From positions 1 to 64,000 of the forward strand of contig NZ_WJBU01000005.1 in the NCBI RefSeq assembly GCF_009646335.1: a DNA stretch of 64,000 nucleotides. Direction: 5' to 3'. The notes under the pieces were generated by a model. That model was given only the letters and a program-made list of their open reading frames with translations, was not told the DNA's origin and did not search any database. Below are positions 9,115-17,156 of the stretch, piece by piece (positions within the stretch are counted from its first letter, which is position 1; each line of letters begins with the position of its first letter). Source of the stretch: Caenimonas koreensis DSM 17982. GTDB taxonomy: Bacteria; Pseudomonadota; Gammaproteobacteria; Burkholderiales; Burkholderiaceae_C. Position numbers and translations under genes: made by a program.

Positions 9115-9999
9115 TCAGCCGCGCTTGGCGTTGGCCGCCATCAGCACCGTGTGCAAGTCGGAGCCAAAGGCGCGCACGGTATCCATGCCCACCTTGTTGC
9201 GCCGCACGAGCCAGTTGTAGCCCAGCACCGCAGGCACTGCGACTGCGAGGCCGAGCGCCGTCATGATCAGCGCCTCGCCCACCGGCCCGGCCACCTTGTC
9301 GATCGACGCCTGGCCCGACGCACCGATTTTCACGAGCGCGTTGTAGATGCCCCAGACGGTGCCGAACAAGCCCACGAACGGCGCCGTGGAACCGACTGTG
9401 GCCAGCACTGCCAGGCCTTCCTGTGTGCGGCTGTGCACCGTTGCGATCGCGCGCTCGATGCACTGCGCGACCCATGTGTTCAATTCAACCTGCCCGATCA
9501 GCCCGTCGTGCTTGCGCGCTCCCTCCATCGCCGACTCCGCGATGAAGCGATAGGGGCTGCCTGACTGCAAACGCTCGGCGCCTTCTTTCACCGTGTTGGC
9601 TTTCCAGAATGACGCATTGGCTTCGCGCCCTTGGCCACCCATCTTCGTCTGCGCGATGAGTTTGCTCACCAGCACGTACCAGCTGCCCAGCGACATGACC
9701 GCCAGGATCAGCAGCGTGATGCGCGCCACCCAGTCACCCTGCTGCCACAAGGCTTGCAGGCCATAGGGATTGCTCGCCTCCACCGGCTTGATGGCCGGCA
9801 GGCCGCTTGCCGGGACGGCACCGAGCGAGGGTGCCAACTTTGCCGCGGGGGCTGCGAGCTCGGGCGCTGCAGCGGGAGCCGCCACAGGCGCCGCAGCCGA
9901 TGCGGCGGGTGCTTGTGCGTTGGCAGAGCCGGCGCCAAAAGCCGCGAAGGCCATCAGCAGGGCAATGAGACGGCAGGCGCGCGAAGTGAGGTGAGCCAT
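9115..9999 (-). CDS. exbB: ExbB/TolQ/MotA-family proton channel protein
   Basis: Protein of 294 residues from ATG 9999; an in-frame GTG at 10023 is less likely. Residues 1-28 look like a Sec signal peptide ending in SANA. An Ala/Pro-rich linker runs to about residue 75, and then the MotA/TolQ/ExbB domain has three membrane helices and the typical TVGSTAPFVGLFGTVWGIYN and EALIMTALGLAVAVPAVLGY regions. Signal-peptide-bearing ExbB proteins are common in proteobacteria. It is the first gene of the exbB-exbD-exbD unit and energises an outer-membrane process with a TonB-like partner. No TonB gene adjoins it. Confidence 0.9.
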   Translation of the reverse strand: MAHLTSRACRLIALLMAFAAFGAGSANAQAPAASAAAPVAAPAAAPELAAPAAKLAPSLGAVPASGLPAIKPVEASNPYGLQALWQQGDWVARITLLILAVMSLGSWYVLVSKLIAQTKMGGQGREANASFWKANTVKEGAERLQSGSPYRFIAESAMEGARKHDGLIGQVELNTWVAQCIERAIATVHSRTQEGLAVLATVGSTAPFVGLFGTVWGIYNALVKIGASGQASIDKVAGPVGEALIMTALGLAVAVPAVLGYNWLVRRNKVGMDTVRAFGSDLHTVLMAANAKRG

Positions 10000-10062
10000 G
10001 GCGTGAAGGTGAGCAAGGACCACTGCATTCTGGACCAGAACCGCCCCGCCGATAATGACTCG

Positions 10063-10551
10063 ATGCAGTCACCCTGGAAACCTGGCGTCACCGTGGCCGC
10101 GGTCGTCGAGAAAGACGGCCGCTTCCTGATGGTGGAGGAAGAGACGAACGACGGCCTCAAGCTGAACCAGCCCGCCGGCCACCTCGACCCTGGCGAGACG
10201 CCCGCGCAAGGCTGCGCACGCGAGGCACTGGAAGAGTCGGCTTATGAGTTCGAGCCCACGGCGCTGCTCGGCATGTACCTCGCCCGCTCACGCAAAAGCT
10301 CGACGGGCGAAGACCAGACGTATTTGCGCCTCGCCTTTCGCGGCGAGCTCGGCGTGCATCACCCGCATCGCGCACTCGACAAGGGCATCGTCCGCGCGCT
10401 GTGGATGACGCCGGATGAAATTCGCGCAAGCGTTGACCGCCATCGCAGTCCGCTGGTGCTGCGCTGCGTGGAAGACTATTTGAGCGGCGTGAGCTACCCG
10501 CTGTCGGTGATCTACACGCACGAGAACGTGCTGTTGCTCAACGCACGTTAA
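10063..10551 (+). CDS. Nudix hydrolase, NudJ-like
   Basis: Protein of 162 residues starting MQSPWKPGVTVAAVVEKDGR; the open frame extends upstream, but that part overlaps exbB on the other strand. The Nudix box is complete (GHLDPGETPAQGCAREALEE, about residues 44-63), with the metal-binding REALEE core. The overall layout (HVTVA-type start, NQPAGHLD, a C-terminal LSVIYTHENV) matches NudJ, a hydrolase of thiamine pyrophosphate precursors and nucleoside diphosphates and triphosphates. The ABC exporter gene follows after 15 nt, probably in the same transcript. Confidence 0.88.
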   Translation: MQSPWKPGVTVAAVVEKDGRFLMVEEETNDGLKLNQPAGHLDPGETPAQGCAREALEESAYEFEPTALLGMYLARSRKSSTGEDQTYLRLAFRGELGVHHPHRALDKGIVRALWMTPDEIRASVDRHRSPLVLRCVEDYLSGVSYPLSVIYTHENVLLLNAR

Positions 10552-10566
10552 ACGGGGGTTCTCACG

Positions 10567-12420
10567 TTGTTCAAGATTTTCGAAACACTCGTTCATCCGT
10601 ATCCTGAAGACGAACCCGCACCGCCGCCGGTGGGCTTCTTCTCGTTCATGTGGGCCTGCACCGAAGGCCTGCGCGGCTACATCCTGCTGCTCACCTTGCT
10701 CACGGCGCTGGTGTCGGGCTTCGAGGCATGGCTGTTTTCGATGCTGGGCCACCTGGTCGACTGGGTCTCGAAATCAACACCCGAAACATTCGTGCAAGAC
10801 CATCGCGGCGGGCTGATTCTGTTTGCCTGCGTGCTCATCGCCAGCCTCGTGGGTATCGCGATGGAAGCCTTTGTGAAGCGGCAGACGCTGGCCATGAACT
10901 TCCCGTTTCGCCTGCGCTGGAACTTCCACCGGCTGATGCTCGGCCAGAGCATGGCCTTCTATGCCGACGAGTTTGCGGGCCGCATCACCACCAAGGTCAT
11001 GCAAACGGGGCTTGCGGTGCGTGAAGTGATCTTCACCACGGTGGAGGTGCTGATCGGCATGGCGGTGTACTTCTTCACCTTCATCGCGCTGGCAGCGGCA
11101 TTCGACTCGCGGCTGGCGTTGCCGTTTCTGGGGTGGCTGCTGCTGTACGGGTTGTCGTGCTCGTATTTCGTGCCGCGACTGGCACGCATCGGCAAGGTGT
11201 ATGCCGACTCGAAGGCGCTGGTGACGGGCCGCATTTCGGATGCTTATTCGAACATCACGACCGTCAAGCTGTTTTCGCATACACAGCGTGAATCGGCTTT
11301 CCTGCAACAGGCGCTCGCCGAGTCGAGCGAGGTCGGGTACGAGCAGAACCGGCTGATCACCGCCTTCGAGATCGTGAACCATTCGCTCGTCGTGCTGCTG
11401 ACGCTCGGCGCTGTTGGGCAGTCGGTATGGCTGTGGAGCCAAGGCGCCGTCGGCCCGGGTGCCGTGGCCGCCGTCACGGCAATGAGCCTGCGCATTGCGG
11501 GCCTGTCGCACTGGGTGATGTGGTCACTCGCCGGCTTGTTCGAGAACGTGGGCACGGTGCAGGACGGCATCGTCACACTGACGAAGCAGCGCGCGGTGAT
11601 CGATGCCCGCGACGCGAAGCCGCTCGCCGTCACGCGTGGCGAAGTGAAGTTCGAGCATGTGAATTTTTCGTACGGCGGCAAGTCGGCCGTGCTGCGCGAC
11701 TTCAACCTGCACGTGCGGCCCGGCGAGAAGATCGGTTTGATCGGGCGATCCGGCGCGGGCAAATCCACACTCGTGAACTTGCTGCTGCGGTTCTACGACG
11801 TGGAGAGTGGCCGCATTGTCGTGGACGGCCAAGACATCGCGCATGTCACGCAAGACAGCCTGCGCGCGAACATCGGCATGGTCACGCAAGACACGTCGCT
11901 GCTGCATCGCTCGGTGCGCGACAACATCATCTATGGCCGCCCTGGTGCGAGCGAAGAAGAGTTGCTGGCTGCCGCACACCGCGCGCAGGCCGATACCTTC
12001 ATCGACACACTGACCGACCCCAAGGGCCGCAAGGGCTATGACGCGCAAGTGGGCGAGCGCGGCGTGAAGCTCTCAGGCGGCCAGCGCCAGCGCGTGGCCA
12101 TTGCACGCGTGATGCTCAAGGACGCGCCCATCCTGCTGCTCGATGAAGCGACGAGCGCGCTCGACTCCGAAGTCGAAGCCGCGATCCAGGCGAGCCTGCA
12201 GGAGCTGATGAAAGGCAAGACGGTGATCGCGATTGCCCACCGCCTGTCCACCATCGCCGCACTCGACCGCCTCATCGTGCTCGACCAGGGGCAGATCGTC
12301 GAAGAAGGCGATCACCGCTCGCTGATTGAGCGCGGCGGCCTCTATGCAAGGCTGTGGGCGCACCAGAGCGGCGGGTATCTGGGGGAAGAGGAAGTGGTGG
12401 TGGAGACGGCGCAGACTTGA
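10567..12420 (+). CDS. ABC exporter, fused membrane and ATPase domains
   Basis: Protein of 617 residues with a TTG start. An N-terminal six-helix transmembrane domain occupies about residues 35-330. The ATPase domain has Walker A GRSGAGKST near 393, the signature LSGGQRQR near 501, Walker B ILLLDEATSALDSE near 523 and a switch histidine in IAHRLSTIA. It matches half-size exporters of the MsbA/YddA type, which act as homodimers in the inner membrane. The substrate cannot be read from sequence; a lipid or drug is plausible. Confidence 0.9.
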   Translation: MFKIFETLVHPYPEDEPAPPPVGFFSFMWACTEGLRGYILLLTLLTALVSGFEAWLFSMLGHLVDWVSKSTPETFVQDHRGGLILFACVLIASLVGIAMEAFVKRQTLAMNFPFRLRWNFHRLMLGQSMAFYADEFAGRITTKVMQTGLAVREVIFTTVEVLIGMAVYFFTFIALAAAFDSRLALPFLGWLLLYGLSCSYFVPRLARIGKVYADSKALVTGRISDAYSNITTVKLFSHTQRESAFLQQALAESSEVGYEQNRLITAFEIVNHSLVVLLTLGAVGQSVWLWSQGAVGPGAVAAVTAMSLRIAGLSHWVMWSLAGLFENVGTVQDGIVTLTKQRAVIDARDAKPLAVTRGEVKFEHVNFSYGGKSAVLRDFNLHVRPGEKIGLIGRSGAGKSTLVNLLLRFYDVESGRIVVDGQDIAHVTQDSLRANIGMVTQDTSLLHRSVRDNIIYGRPGASEEELLAAAHRAQADTFIDTLTDPKGRKGYDAQVGERGVKLSGGQRQRVAIARVMLKDAPILLLDEATSALDSEVEAAIQASLQELMKGKTVIAIAHRLSTIAALDRLIVLDQGQIVEEGDHRSLIERGGLYARLWAHQSGGYLGEEEVVVETAQT

Positions 12421-12439
12421 AGGTGGGTAGCGGGCAGGC

Positions 12440-12625
12440 TCAACTTGCGCGTTTCCGCGCCCTTTTGGCTGAGTCGCGGGATAGCTCACGAATCGGCTCT
12501 CGCGGTAACAGGGCCAGGTTCACGTCGCCAAGCGCCGCAAAACGGCTACGAATGCGTTTGAGCATGGCATCGCTATCCGGCAAATTCTGCTGACCTGCGT
12601 GGGTTGTGGAGATCTTTCGCTGCAT
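12440..12625 (-). CDS. Small basic ORF with a palindromic upstream site
   Basis: Candidate protein of 61 residues (ATG 12625; a TTG three codons earlier also fits). It is Arg/Lys-rich, ending SRDSAKRARKRAS, with a helical middle (DAMLKRIRSRFAALGD). It belongs to no family I recognise. A perfect palindrome sits immediately upstream, at the place where small autoregulated DNA-binding proteins or antitoxins place their operator. It may equally be a gene remnant: no partner toxin is next to it, and the GH19 gene beyond has its own context. Confidence 0.3.
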   Translation of the reverse strand: MQRKISTTHAGQQNLPDSDAMLKRIRSRFAALGDVNLALLPREPIRELSRDSAKRARKRAS

Positions 12626-12642
12626 TGATATCAACGATATCA
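12626..12642. promoter_or_regulatory. Perfect palindrome TGATATC-AAC-GATATCA
   Basis: Two 7-bp arms separated by 3 bp lie directly upstream of the small minus-strand ORF at 12440-12625. Size, symmetry and position suit a dimeric repressor site. It is unusually AT-rich for this region. The binding protein is unknown. Confidence 0.4.
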
Positions 12643-12656
12643 GCCAATGATCGTCC

Positions 12657-13298
12657 TCAGCCCCACACCGCCTTCGTCCGCTTCAGCCACTCCATCCGCT
12701 CTGCCAGCCCGATCAATCCGCCGTTGATCGCACGAGTCACTTTCCGCACGCTGTCTTCATCGGCCAGCGCATTGCAGCCCTTGGCAGCCCACTCTGACGC
12801 CGCAATCGCAAGCGCCCAGTCGGCGCTGATCACAGCATCTGGGGCGGCTACGAAATCGGGCGCCTCGGGATTGTCTTTTCGCAGCTCGGCAGTGGCCGCC
12901 TGGTAGCTGGCCTTGCCCGTCAATTGCAGCAGCCCGCGGCCACGATATTTGTAGCCATCACCCGCCGCCGTGTTGCCCAGCTCAGCACGTGCATAGACCG
13001 TGTTGGCAAGCTTTTGCGGGTTGTGCGCATAGGCCGCCGGATCGAGCGGCCCCTTCGGCTGGAAGCGCGTGGGCCACACCACGGGCAGGCGCTGCGCGCT
13101 GTAGTTGAGGTTTTCGAACTGAATGGTGAGCCCGGCAGATTCATGCAGCATCTGCGCCATGAAATGCGCGGTGCGCAGCGCATTCGCCGAGATGCCGTAG
13201 TGGTCCAGCCACTGCTGGCCGTTCAGGAACGCGGCGCGATAGCTGGACCGTGCGCTTGGCGCGAGCAACGCGATGTTCGCGGGTGTGACCTTGATCAT
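12657..13298 (-). CDS. Glycoside hydrolase family 19 protein (chitinase/endolysin-like)
   Basis: Protein of 213 residues; ATG 13298 is chosen because GGAAAG lies 8 nt upstream and because it overlaps the preceding stop as ATGA. Family 19 features are visible: the proton-donor segment HFMAQMLHESAGL near residue 45, then ENLNYSAQRL, and the substrate-groove segment YKYRGRGLLQLTGKASY near residue 115. Short single-domain GH19 proteins of this type are usually peptidoglycan-cleaving endolysins of phage origin rather than true chitinases. There is no signal peptide. It is translationally coupled to the Pro/Ala-rich anchored protein upstream. Confidence 0.88.
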   Translation of the reverse strand: MIKVTPANIALLAPSARSSYRAAFLNGQQWLDHYGISANALRTAHFMAQMLHESAGLTIQFENLNYSAQRLPVVWPTRFQPKGPLDPAAYAHNPQKLANTVYARAELGNTAAGDGYKYRGRGLLQLTGKASYQAATAELRKDNPEAPDFVAAPDAVISADWALAIAASEWAAKGCNALADEDSVRKVTRAINGGLIGLAERMEWLKRTKAVWG

Positions 13299-14476
13299 TT
13301 GGCGCACTTTCCGGCGAGTGCGCGTGCCGCGAGCCCTGGCAACGCGAGCAGCCCGCCCACCGTCTGCTCGCCTTTGGGCGCGTGCAGGCAATCGTCAACC
13401 GCTGCGTCTTCCACACCGCCTTCGAGCGGCGCTTTCTTGTCGCGACGCAACTGGTCATTGGCCATGTCGCTCAGGCTGCGCTGCGGCTTCACACGGAAGG
13501 GGCCGGGGTGCAGCGGCAGCGGCGCTGCGAGCGATGGCGCTGGCGGCAATGCGGGCGGGCGCGCTGCACCTGCAGGTGCGGGCGCAGGGCCACCCCAGCC
13601 GCCTGCCGATGGTGCGGGCACGACGATGGTGGTTGCACGCCCCGCACCCGGCGAATTCGCGGGAACAGGCACGTCGACCACGGGGCCTTGCAGGCGCTGC
13701 GTGGGCGCTGCTGCTGGCGCAGAAGGTGGCGAAGGTGCCGCCGCTGGTGCGGCCGGCGGTGCGGGTGCCGGCGCTACAGGTACTGGCGCAGGTGCTGGTG
13801 CGGCCACCGGTGCGGGAGCCGGTGCTTGCACGGGCGCGGGCGCAGGAACGGGCGCGGGTGCTGGGACTGGAGCGGGTGCTGGAACTGGAGCAGGCGCCGG
13901 TACTGGAGCAGGCGCCGGTACTGGAGCAGGCGCCGGTACTGGAGCAGGCGCCGGAACAGGAGCCGGAGCAGGTACAGGCGCTGGCGCCGGCGGTACAGGC
14001 GCCGGCGGAACCGGCACGGGCGCAGGCACCGGCGGCACCTCTTGCGGCGGCACAGGCGTGGGCGCAGCGGGAACAGGCACCGATGCCGGCGCAGTCTCCG
14101 GCTCGGGCTGGTCAATGGAGGGCGAGCTGTCAGTCGCACGCGGCCCCGCCACACGCGTTTTTCGCTGCAACGTATCGGGCAGCGTGGTCGTCGTCTTCAG
14201 CGGAACACTGGACTCCACATTCTTCGAAAAAATCGTCAGGCTTTCACTCGGGCTCACCACTGCGGGCGGGCGCAGCGTGATCGCGCGGCTGCTACTCGTG
14301 CTGGCCGGGTTGATCGGCTGGACGTATTGGTAAACGACGTAGCGAATGGTCTGCTGGACCGGCGAATACTGCAGCAGCAGCCACAGCAGCGCGACGTGGA
14401 TCGCCCCCGCCGTCGCCATGCCGGTGGGTGACAGGCGTTGCCGCGGAAATGGCGGGGTCGTGGGCCGGTAGAGCAT
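13295..14476 (-). CDS. Pro/Ala-rich membrane-anchored protein
   Basis: Protein of 393 residues from ATG 14476; GTG 14506 would add ten residues. A single hydrophobic segment (MATAGAIHVALLWLLLQYSP) near residues 20-40 anchors the N-terminus. About 180 residues of PAPVPA-type repeats follow, a stiff periplasm-spanning linker. The C-terminal 60 residues are more ordered and carry two cysteines (DDCLHAPK and ALAGKCAK). The layout recalls TonB, but I see no TonB C-terminal domain. Its stop overlaps the GH19 start by 4 nt, so the two proteins are made together. Similar transmembrane repetitive proteins are found in other Burkholderiales without a known role. Confidence 0.7.
   Translation of the reverse strand: MLYRPTTPPFPRQRLSPTGMATAGAIHVALLWLLLQYSPVQQTIRYVVYQYVQPINPASTSSSRAITLRPPAVVSPSESLTIFSKNVESSVPLKTTTTLPDTLQRKTRVAGPRATDSSPSIDQPEPETAPASVPVPAAPTPVPPQEVPPVPAPVPVPPAPVPPAPAPVPAPAPVPAPAPVPAPAPVPAPAPVPAPAPVPAPAPVPAPAPVPAPAPVQAPAPAPVAAPAPAPVPVAPAPAPPAAPAAAPSPPSAPAAAPTQRLQGPVVDVPVPANSPGAGRATTIVVPAPSAGGWGGPAPAPAGAARPPALPPAPSLAAPLPLHPGPFRVKPQRSLSDMANDQLRRDKKAPLEGGVEDAAVDDCLHAPKGEQTVGGLLALPGLAARALAGKCAK
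13866..13955. repeat. 18-bp tandem repeat inside the Pro/Ala-rich gene
   Basis: The unit ACTGGAGCAGGCGCCGGT is perfect at 13884-13901, 13902-13919 and 13920-13937. A fourth copy with one mismatch lies at 13938-13955 and a more degenerate copy at 13866-13883. Each unit encodes six residues of the PAPVPA type on the minus strand, so gain or loss of units keeps the frame and only changes linker length. Confidence 0.9.
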
Positions 14477-14508
14477 AGGGGCAAGCAGTCGTTGGGATAA
14501 TCGCACAA

Positions 14509-15615
14509 ATGAGTGCCAAGCCCCGTGTCGTTGTCGGTTTGAGCGGAGGCGTGGACTCCGCGGTCACAGCGCACCTGCTCAAGGCGCAGGGCTACGACGT
14601 CGTCGGCATCTTCATGAAGAACTGGGAAGACGATGACGACAGTGAATACTGCTCGTCGAATAAAGACTTCGTCGATGCCGCCGCCGTCGCGGACGTGATC
14701 GGCATCGAGATCGAGCACGTCAACTTCGCTGCCGACTACAAAGACCGCGTCTTCGCCGAATTCCTGCGCGAATACCAGGCGGGCCGCACGCCCAACCCCG
14801 ACGTGCTGTGCAACGCAGAGATCAAGTTCAAGGCCTTCCTCGATCACGCGATGCGCCTGGGTGCCGAGAAGATCGCGACCGGTCACTACGCTCGCGTGCG
14901 TGAACGCGGCGGCGCTTTCGAATTGCTCAAGGGCCTGGACGAAACCAAGGACCAGAGCTACTTCCTGCACCGCCTGAACCAGGCGCAACTGTCGAAGACG
15001 CTGTTCCCCGTTGGCGAGCTTCGCAAGAGCGAGGTGCGCCGCATCGCCGAAGAAATCGGCCTGCCGAACGCGAAGAAGAAAGACTCGACGGGTATCTGCT
15101 TCATCGGCGAGCGGCCGTTTCGCGAATTTCTCAACCGCTACATCAGCAAGGAACCGGGGCCGATCAAGGATGAGCGAGGCCGCGTGATCGGCAAGCACGA
15201 GGGCCTGTCGTTCTACACGCTCGGGCAGCGGCAAGGCCTAGGCATCGGCGGCGTCAAAGCCAAGGGCGCGCAGCGCGGCGGCGGCGATCATGCGCCATGG
15301 TTTGTCGCGCGCAAAGACATCGAGCACAACACGCTATGGGTCGTGCAGGGGCATGAGCATCCGTGGCTGCAGTCGCACGCGCTCGATGCGGATGATGCGA
15401 GCTGGGTGTCAGGCCACGCGCCCGTGGAAGGCACGTATGGATCGAAGGCGCGCTACCGGCAAGTCGATTCGCCGTGTCACCTCGCCGGCGGCGCGAACGG
15501 CGCGTTTCACCTTGACTTTGAGCACCCGCAATGGGCCGTGACGCCCGGGCAATCAGCCGTGCTCTATGACGGCGAGGTGTGCCTGGGCGGCGGCGTGATT
15601 TCGTCGCGGGACTGA
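14509..15615 (+). CDS. mnmA: tRNA-specific 2-thiouridylase MnmA
   Basis: Protein of 368 residues, full family length. It thiolates U34 of the tRNAs for Lys, Glu and Gln, using sulfur relayed from IscS through TusE. The PP-loop SGGVDSAV is at residues 10-17. The nucleophile cysteine sits in [12 protein letters not shown] near 100 and the catalytic cysteine in [12 protein letters not shown] near 200, with the C-terminal beta-barrel after 215. The start is 32 nt from the divergent Pro/Ala-rich gene, so the promoter must lie in or next to that coding region. Confidence 0.97.
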   Translation: MSAKPRVVVGLSGGVDSAVTAHLLKAQGYDVVGIFMKNWEDDDDSEYCSSNKDFVDAAAVADVIGIEIEHVNFAADYKDRVFAEFLREYQAGRTPNPDVLCNAEIKFKAFLDHAMRLGAEKIATGHYARVRERGGAFELLKGLDETKDQSYFLHRLNQAQLSKTLFPVGELRKSEVRRIAEEIGLPNAKKKDSTGICFIGERPFREFLNRYISKEPGPIKDERGRVIGKHEGLSFYTLGQRQGLGIGGVKAKGAQRGGGDHAPWFVARKDIEHNTLWVVQGHEHPWLQSHALDADDASWVSGHAPVEGTYGSKARYRQVDSPCHLAGGANGAFHLDFEHPQWAVTPGQSAVLYDGEVCLGGGVISSRD

Positions 15616-15634
15616 ATCGCCCACCGCGCGCTGG

Positions 15635-16150
15635 TCACGCCACGCTGCACTTCTTCAGCGTGTCCCAGGTGCGGGTGGTGACGTCCTTGCCGAAGTTCTT
15701 CTCGATCAACGTCATGAACACGGGGCCTTTGTCGCTCGCGACATAGGCAGTCAGCAACTCCCGACCCTGTAGCGCGAGTAGCTGCGCGCCATCGAGCTCG
15801 ACGGGCAGCTTCGGCTTCGCGGCAGGTGCGACGCGCATGAACGTCACCACGCGCTTGGCCGCATCCGGCAACTTGAACTTCGCAAATGGGTCGCTCTCCA
15901 CCAGCGTGGCCAATTCAGCCTGCGCACGAACGATGGTGTGGAACGCCTTGCCGAATGACTTGTGCATGGCCGCTTCGCACTTCTTCTCGAGCGCGGCCTC
16001 GGTGGTCGCGCGCGCGTCAAACACGGCGTTGCCGCTTGAAAGCAGCGTCTTGACCTGCGTGAACCCAGCGTCCTCCAGGCACGCCTTCAGTTCAGGCATC
16101 TTGAGGTTCAACGGGCTCACGCCACGCAGGAACGCTACATAGCGGGGCAT
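15635..16150 (-). CDS. DUF1697 family protein
   Basis: Protein of 171 residues. It opens with the family signature MPRYVAFLRGVSPLNLKMPE and has the conserved LLSSGNAVFDA and NFGKDVTTRTWDTLKK segments that define DUF1697. The biochemical function of this family is not established. It is convergent with mnmA (19 nt gap) and sits 9 nt downstream of the ORF6N gene, probably in the same transcript. Confidence 0.9.
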   Translation of the reverse strand: MPRYVAFLRGVSPLNLKMPELKACLEDAGFTQVKTLLSSGNAVFDARATTEAALEKKCEAAMHKSFGKAFHTIVRAQAELATLVESDPFAKFKLPDAAKRVVTFMRVAPAAKPKLPVELDGAQLLALQGRELLTAYVASDKGPVFMTLIEKNFGKDVTTRTWDTLKKCSVA

Positions 16151-16159
16151 GGCGAAAGG

Positions 16160-16609
16160 CTACTGCTTCTCCAGGTTGGACGTAAACCCGATGGCACGCT
16201 TGACCGGACGAGGCTCTGACGTCAGGGCGCGGATCGCATCGATGACACTCGCCAGCGAATTGTCATGGTGAGTCACGCGTCGCTCCAGTTCGTCCAGCTT
16301 CTGTGCGAGGACTTTGTGACTGGATAGCACTTCACGAAGTTGCACCCGCATAGGAGACTTTCGCGAGCCGCCCCAACTTGAAGTCGCAAATGGCGACTTC
16401 AAGTTGCGAAATTCCTCATCAGACGCCCTGAACATGAAGTCGGACGGGAAGCGACCTGCGTTGCGCCGAACCTGCTCATTCAGGCGTTTCGTCTCAACTT
16501 CGTAGAGCGCTGCAAGGTCTGAATCCAGCATCACTCGATGTCCACGAATGACAAGGATGCGCCCAGCCAGCGATTGCGGCGTCAAGGCCGCTTTCGATGC
16601 ACTCATCAC
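16160..16609 (-). CDS. ORF6N-domain protein with an internal deletion
   Basis: Protein of 149 residues. The N-terminal ORF6N DNA-binding-like domain is clear: ILVIRGHRVMLDSDLAALYE, then LNEQVRRNAGRFPSDFMF and LKSPFATSSWGG. In family members the next part is a YAFTEQGVAML segment running to an IMRAFV stretch. Here the chain jumps from GGSRKSP straight to MRVQLREVLSSHKVL, so about 35-40 residues are missing in frame. The C-terminal coiled coil and the KRAIGF tail remain. The family is common in prophages and mobile regions. The product may be inactive. Confidence 0.8.
   Translation of the reverse strand: MMSASKAALTPQSLAGRILVIRGHRVMLDSDLAALYEVETKRLNEQVRRNAGRFPSDFMFRASDEEFRNLKSPFATSSWGGSRKSPMRVQLREVLSSHKVLAQKLDELERRVTHHDNSLASVIDAIRALTSEPRPVKRAIGFTSNLEKQ
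16374..16406. repeat. Perfect 14-bp inverted repeat inside the ORF6N gene
   Basis: CAACTTGAAGTCGC and its exact reverse complement flank a 5-nt AAATG loop. The repeat falls in codons for the LKSPFATS stretch. It could form a stable mRNA hairpin or be a protein-binding site, and it lies just before the deletion point in the protein. Confidence 0.85.
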
Positions 16610-16619
16610 CGCTCACAGG

Positions 16620-17126
16620 TCAGAACGGAATATCGTCATCCATATCGTCGAAGCCGCTCGACGGTTTGCCTGCTGGCTTGGATGCGGGCGTCGCACGTGA
16701 TGCCGGCGCTGGTGCGCGGCGCTGCTGCTGGCCGCCATCGTCGTCGTAACCGCCACCGCCGCCGCCACCCGAATCGGGCGAGCCCATGCCCTGGCGGCTG
16801 CCGAGCATCTTCATTTCGTCAGCGCGGATTTCGGTGGTGAATTTTTCGATGCCGTCCTTGTCGGTCCACTTGCGGGTGCGCAAGCTGCCTTCCACATAAA
16901 CCTGCGAGCCCTTCTTGAGGTATTCGCCCACGATCTCGGCCAGGCGGCCGTTGAACACGACGCGGTGCCACTCGGTGGCTTCCTTCTTCTCGCCGGTGTT
17001 CTTGTCCTTCCAGGTGTCAGTGGTGGCGATGGTGACGTTGGCCACGCGGTCGCCGCTGGGGAAGGTGCGCATTTCAGGGTCGCGGCCCAGGTTGCCGACG
17101 ATGATGACTTTGTTGACGGATGCCAT
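16620..17126 (-). CDS. ssb: Single-stranded DNA-binding protein
   Basis: Protein of 168 residues. The OB fold occupies residues 1-110 ([48 protein letters not shown]). A Gly/Gln/Pro-rich flexible linker follows, and the acidic tip DMDDDIPF recruits replication and repair partners. It lies 30 nt downstream of the MFS gene on the same strand. In relatives this pair is divergent from uvrA; here uvrA is about 14 kb away. Confidence 0.97.
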   Translation of the reverse strand: MASVNKVIIVGNLGRDPEMRTFPSGDRVANVTIATTDTWKDKNTGEKKEATEWHRVVFNGRLAEIVGEYLKKGSQVYVEGSLRTRKWTDKDGIEKFTTEIRADEMKMLGSRQGMGSPDSGGGGGGGYDDDGGQQQRRAPAPASRATPASKPAGKPSSGFDDMDDDIPF

Positions 17127-17156
17127 TTTTCGGGTTCCTCTTGGATTCTTCGATGA

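Noticed and set aside
12447-12466. GCGCG/CGCGC hairpin followed by CCTTTT after the ABC exporter gene, as a terminator
   Set aside because: The stem is only 5 bp, the T run is 4, and such stems are frequent by chance in this GC-rich DNA.
13866-13955. Tandem repeats considered as a CRISPR array
   Set aside because: Units of 18 bp are contiguous without spacers and encode Pro/Ala repeats.
12924-14333. Plus-strand frame of 469 residues rich in Gly/Ala/Thr, resembling PE_PGRS-like sequence
   Set aside because: It is the complement of the PAPVPA repeats of the minus-strand gene and of the GH19 gene, which has clear family motifs.
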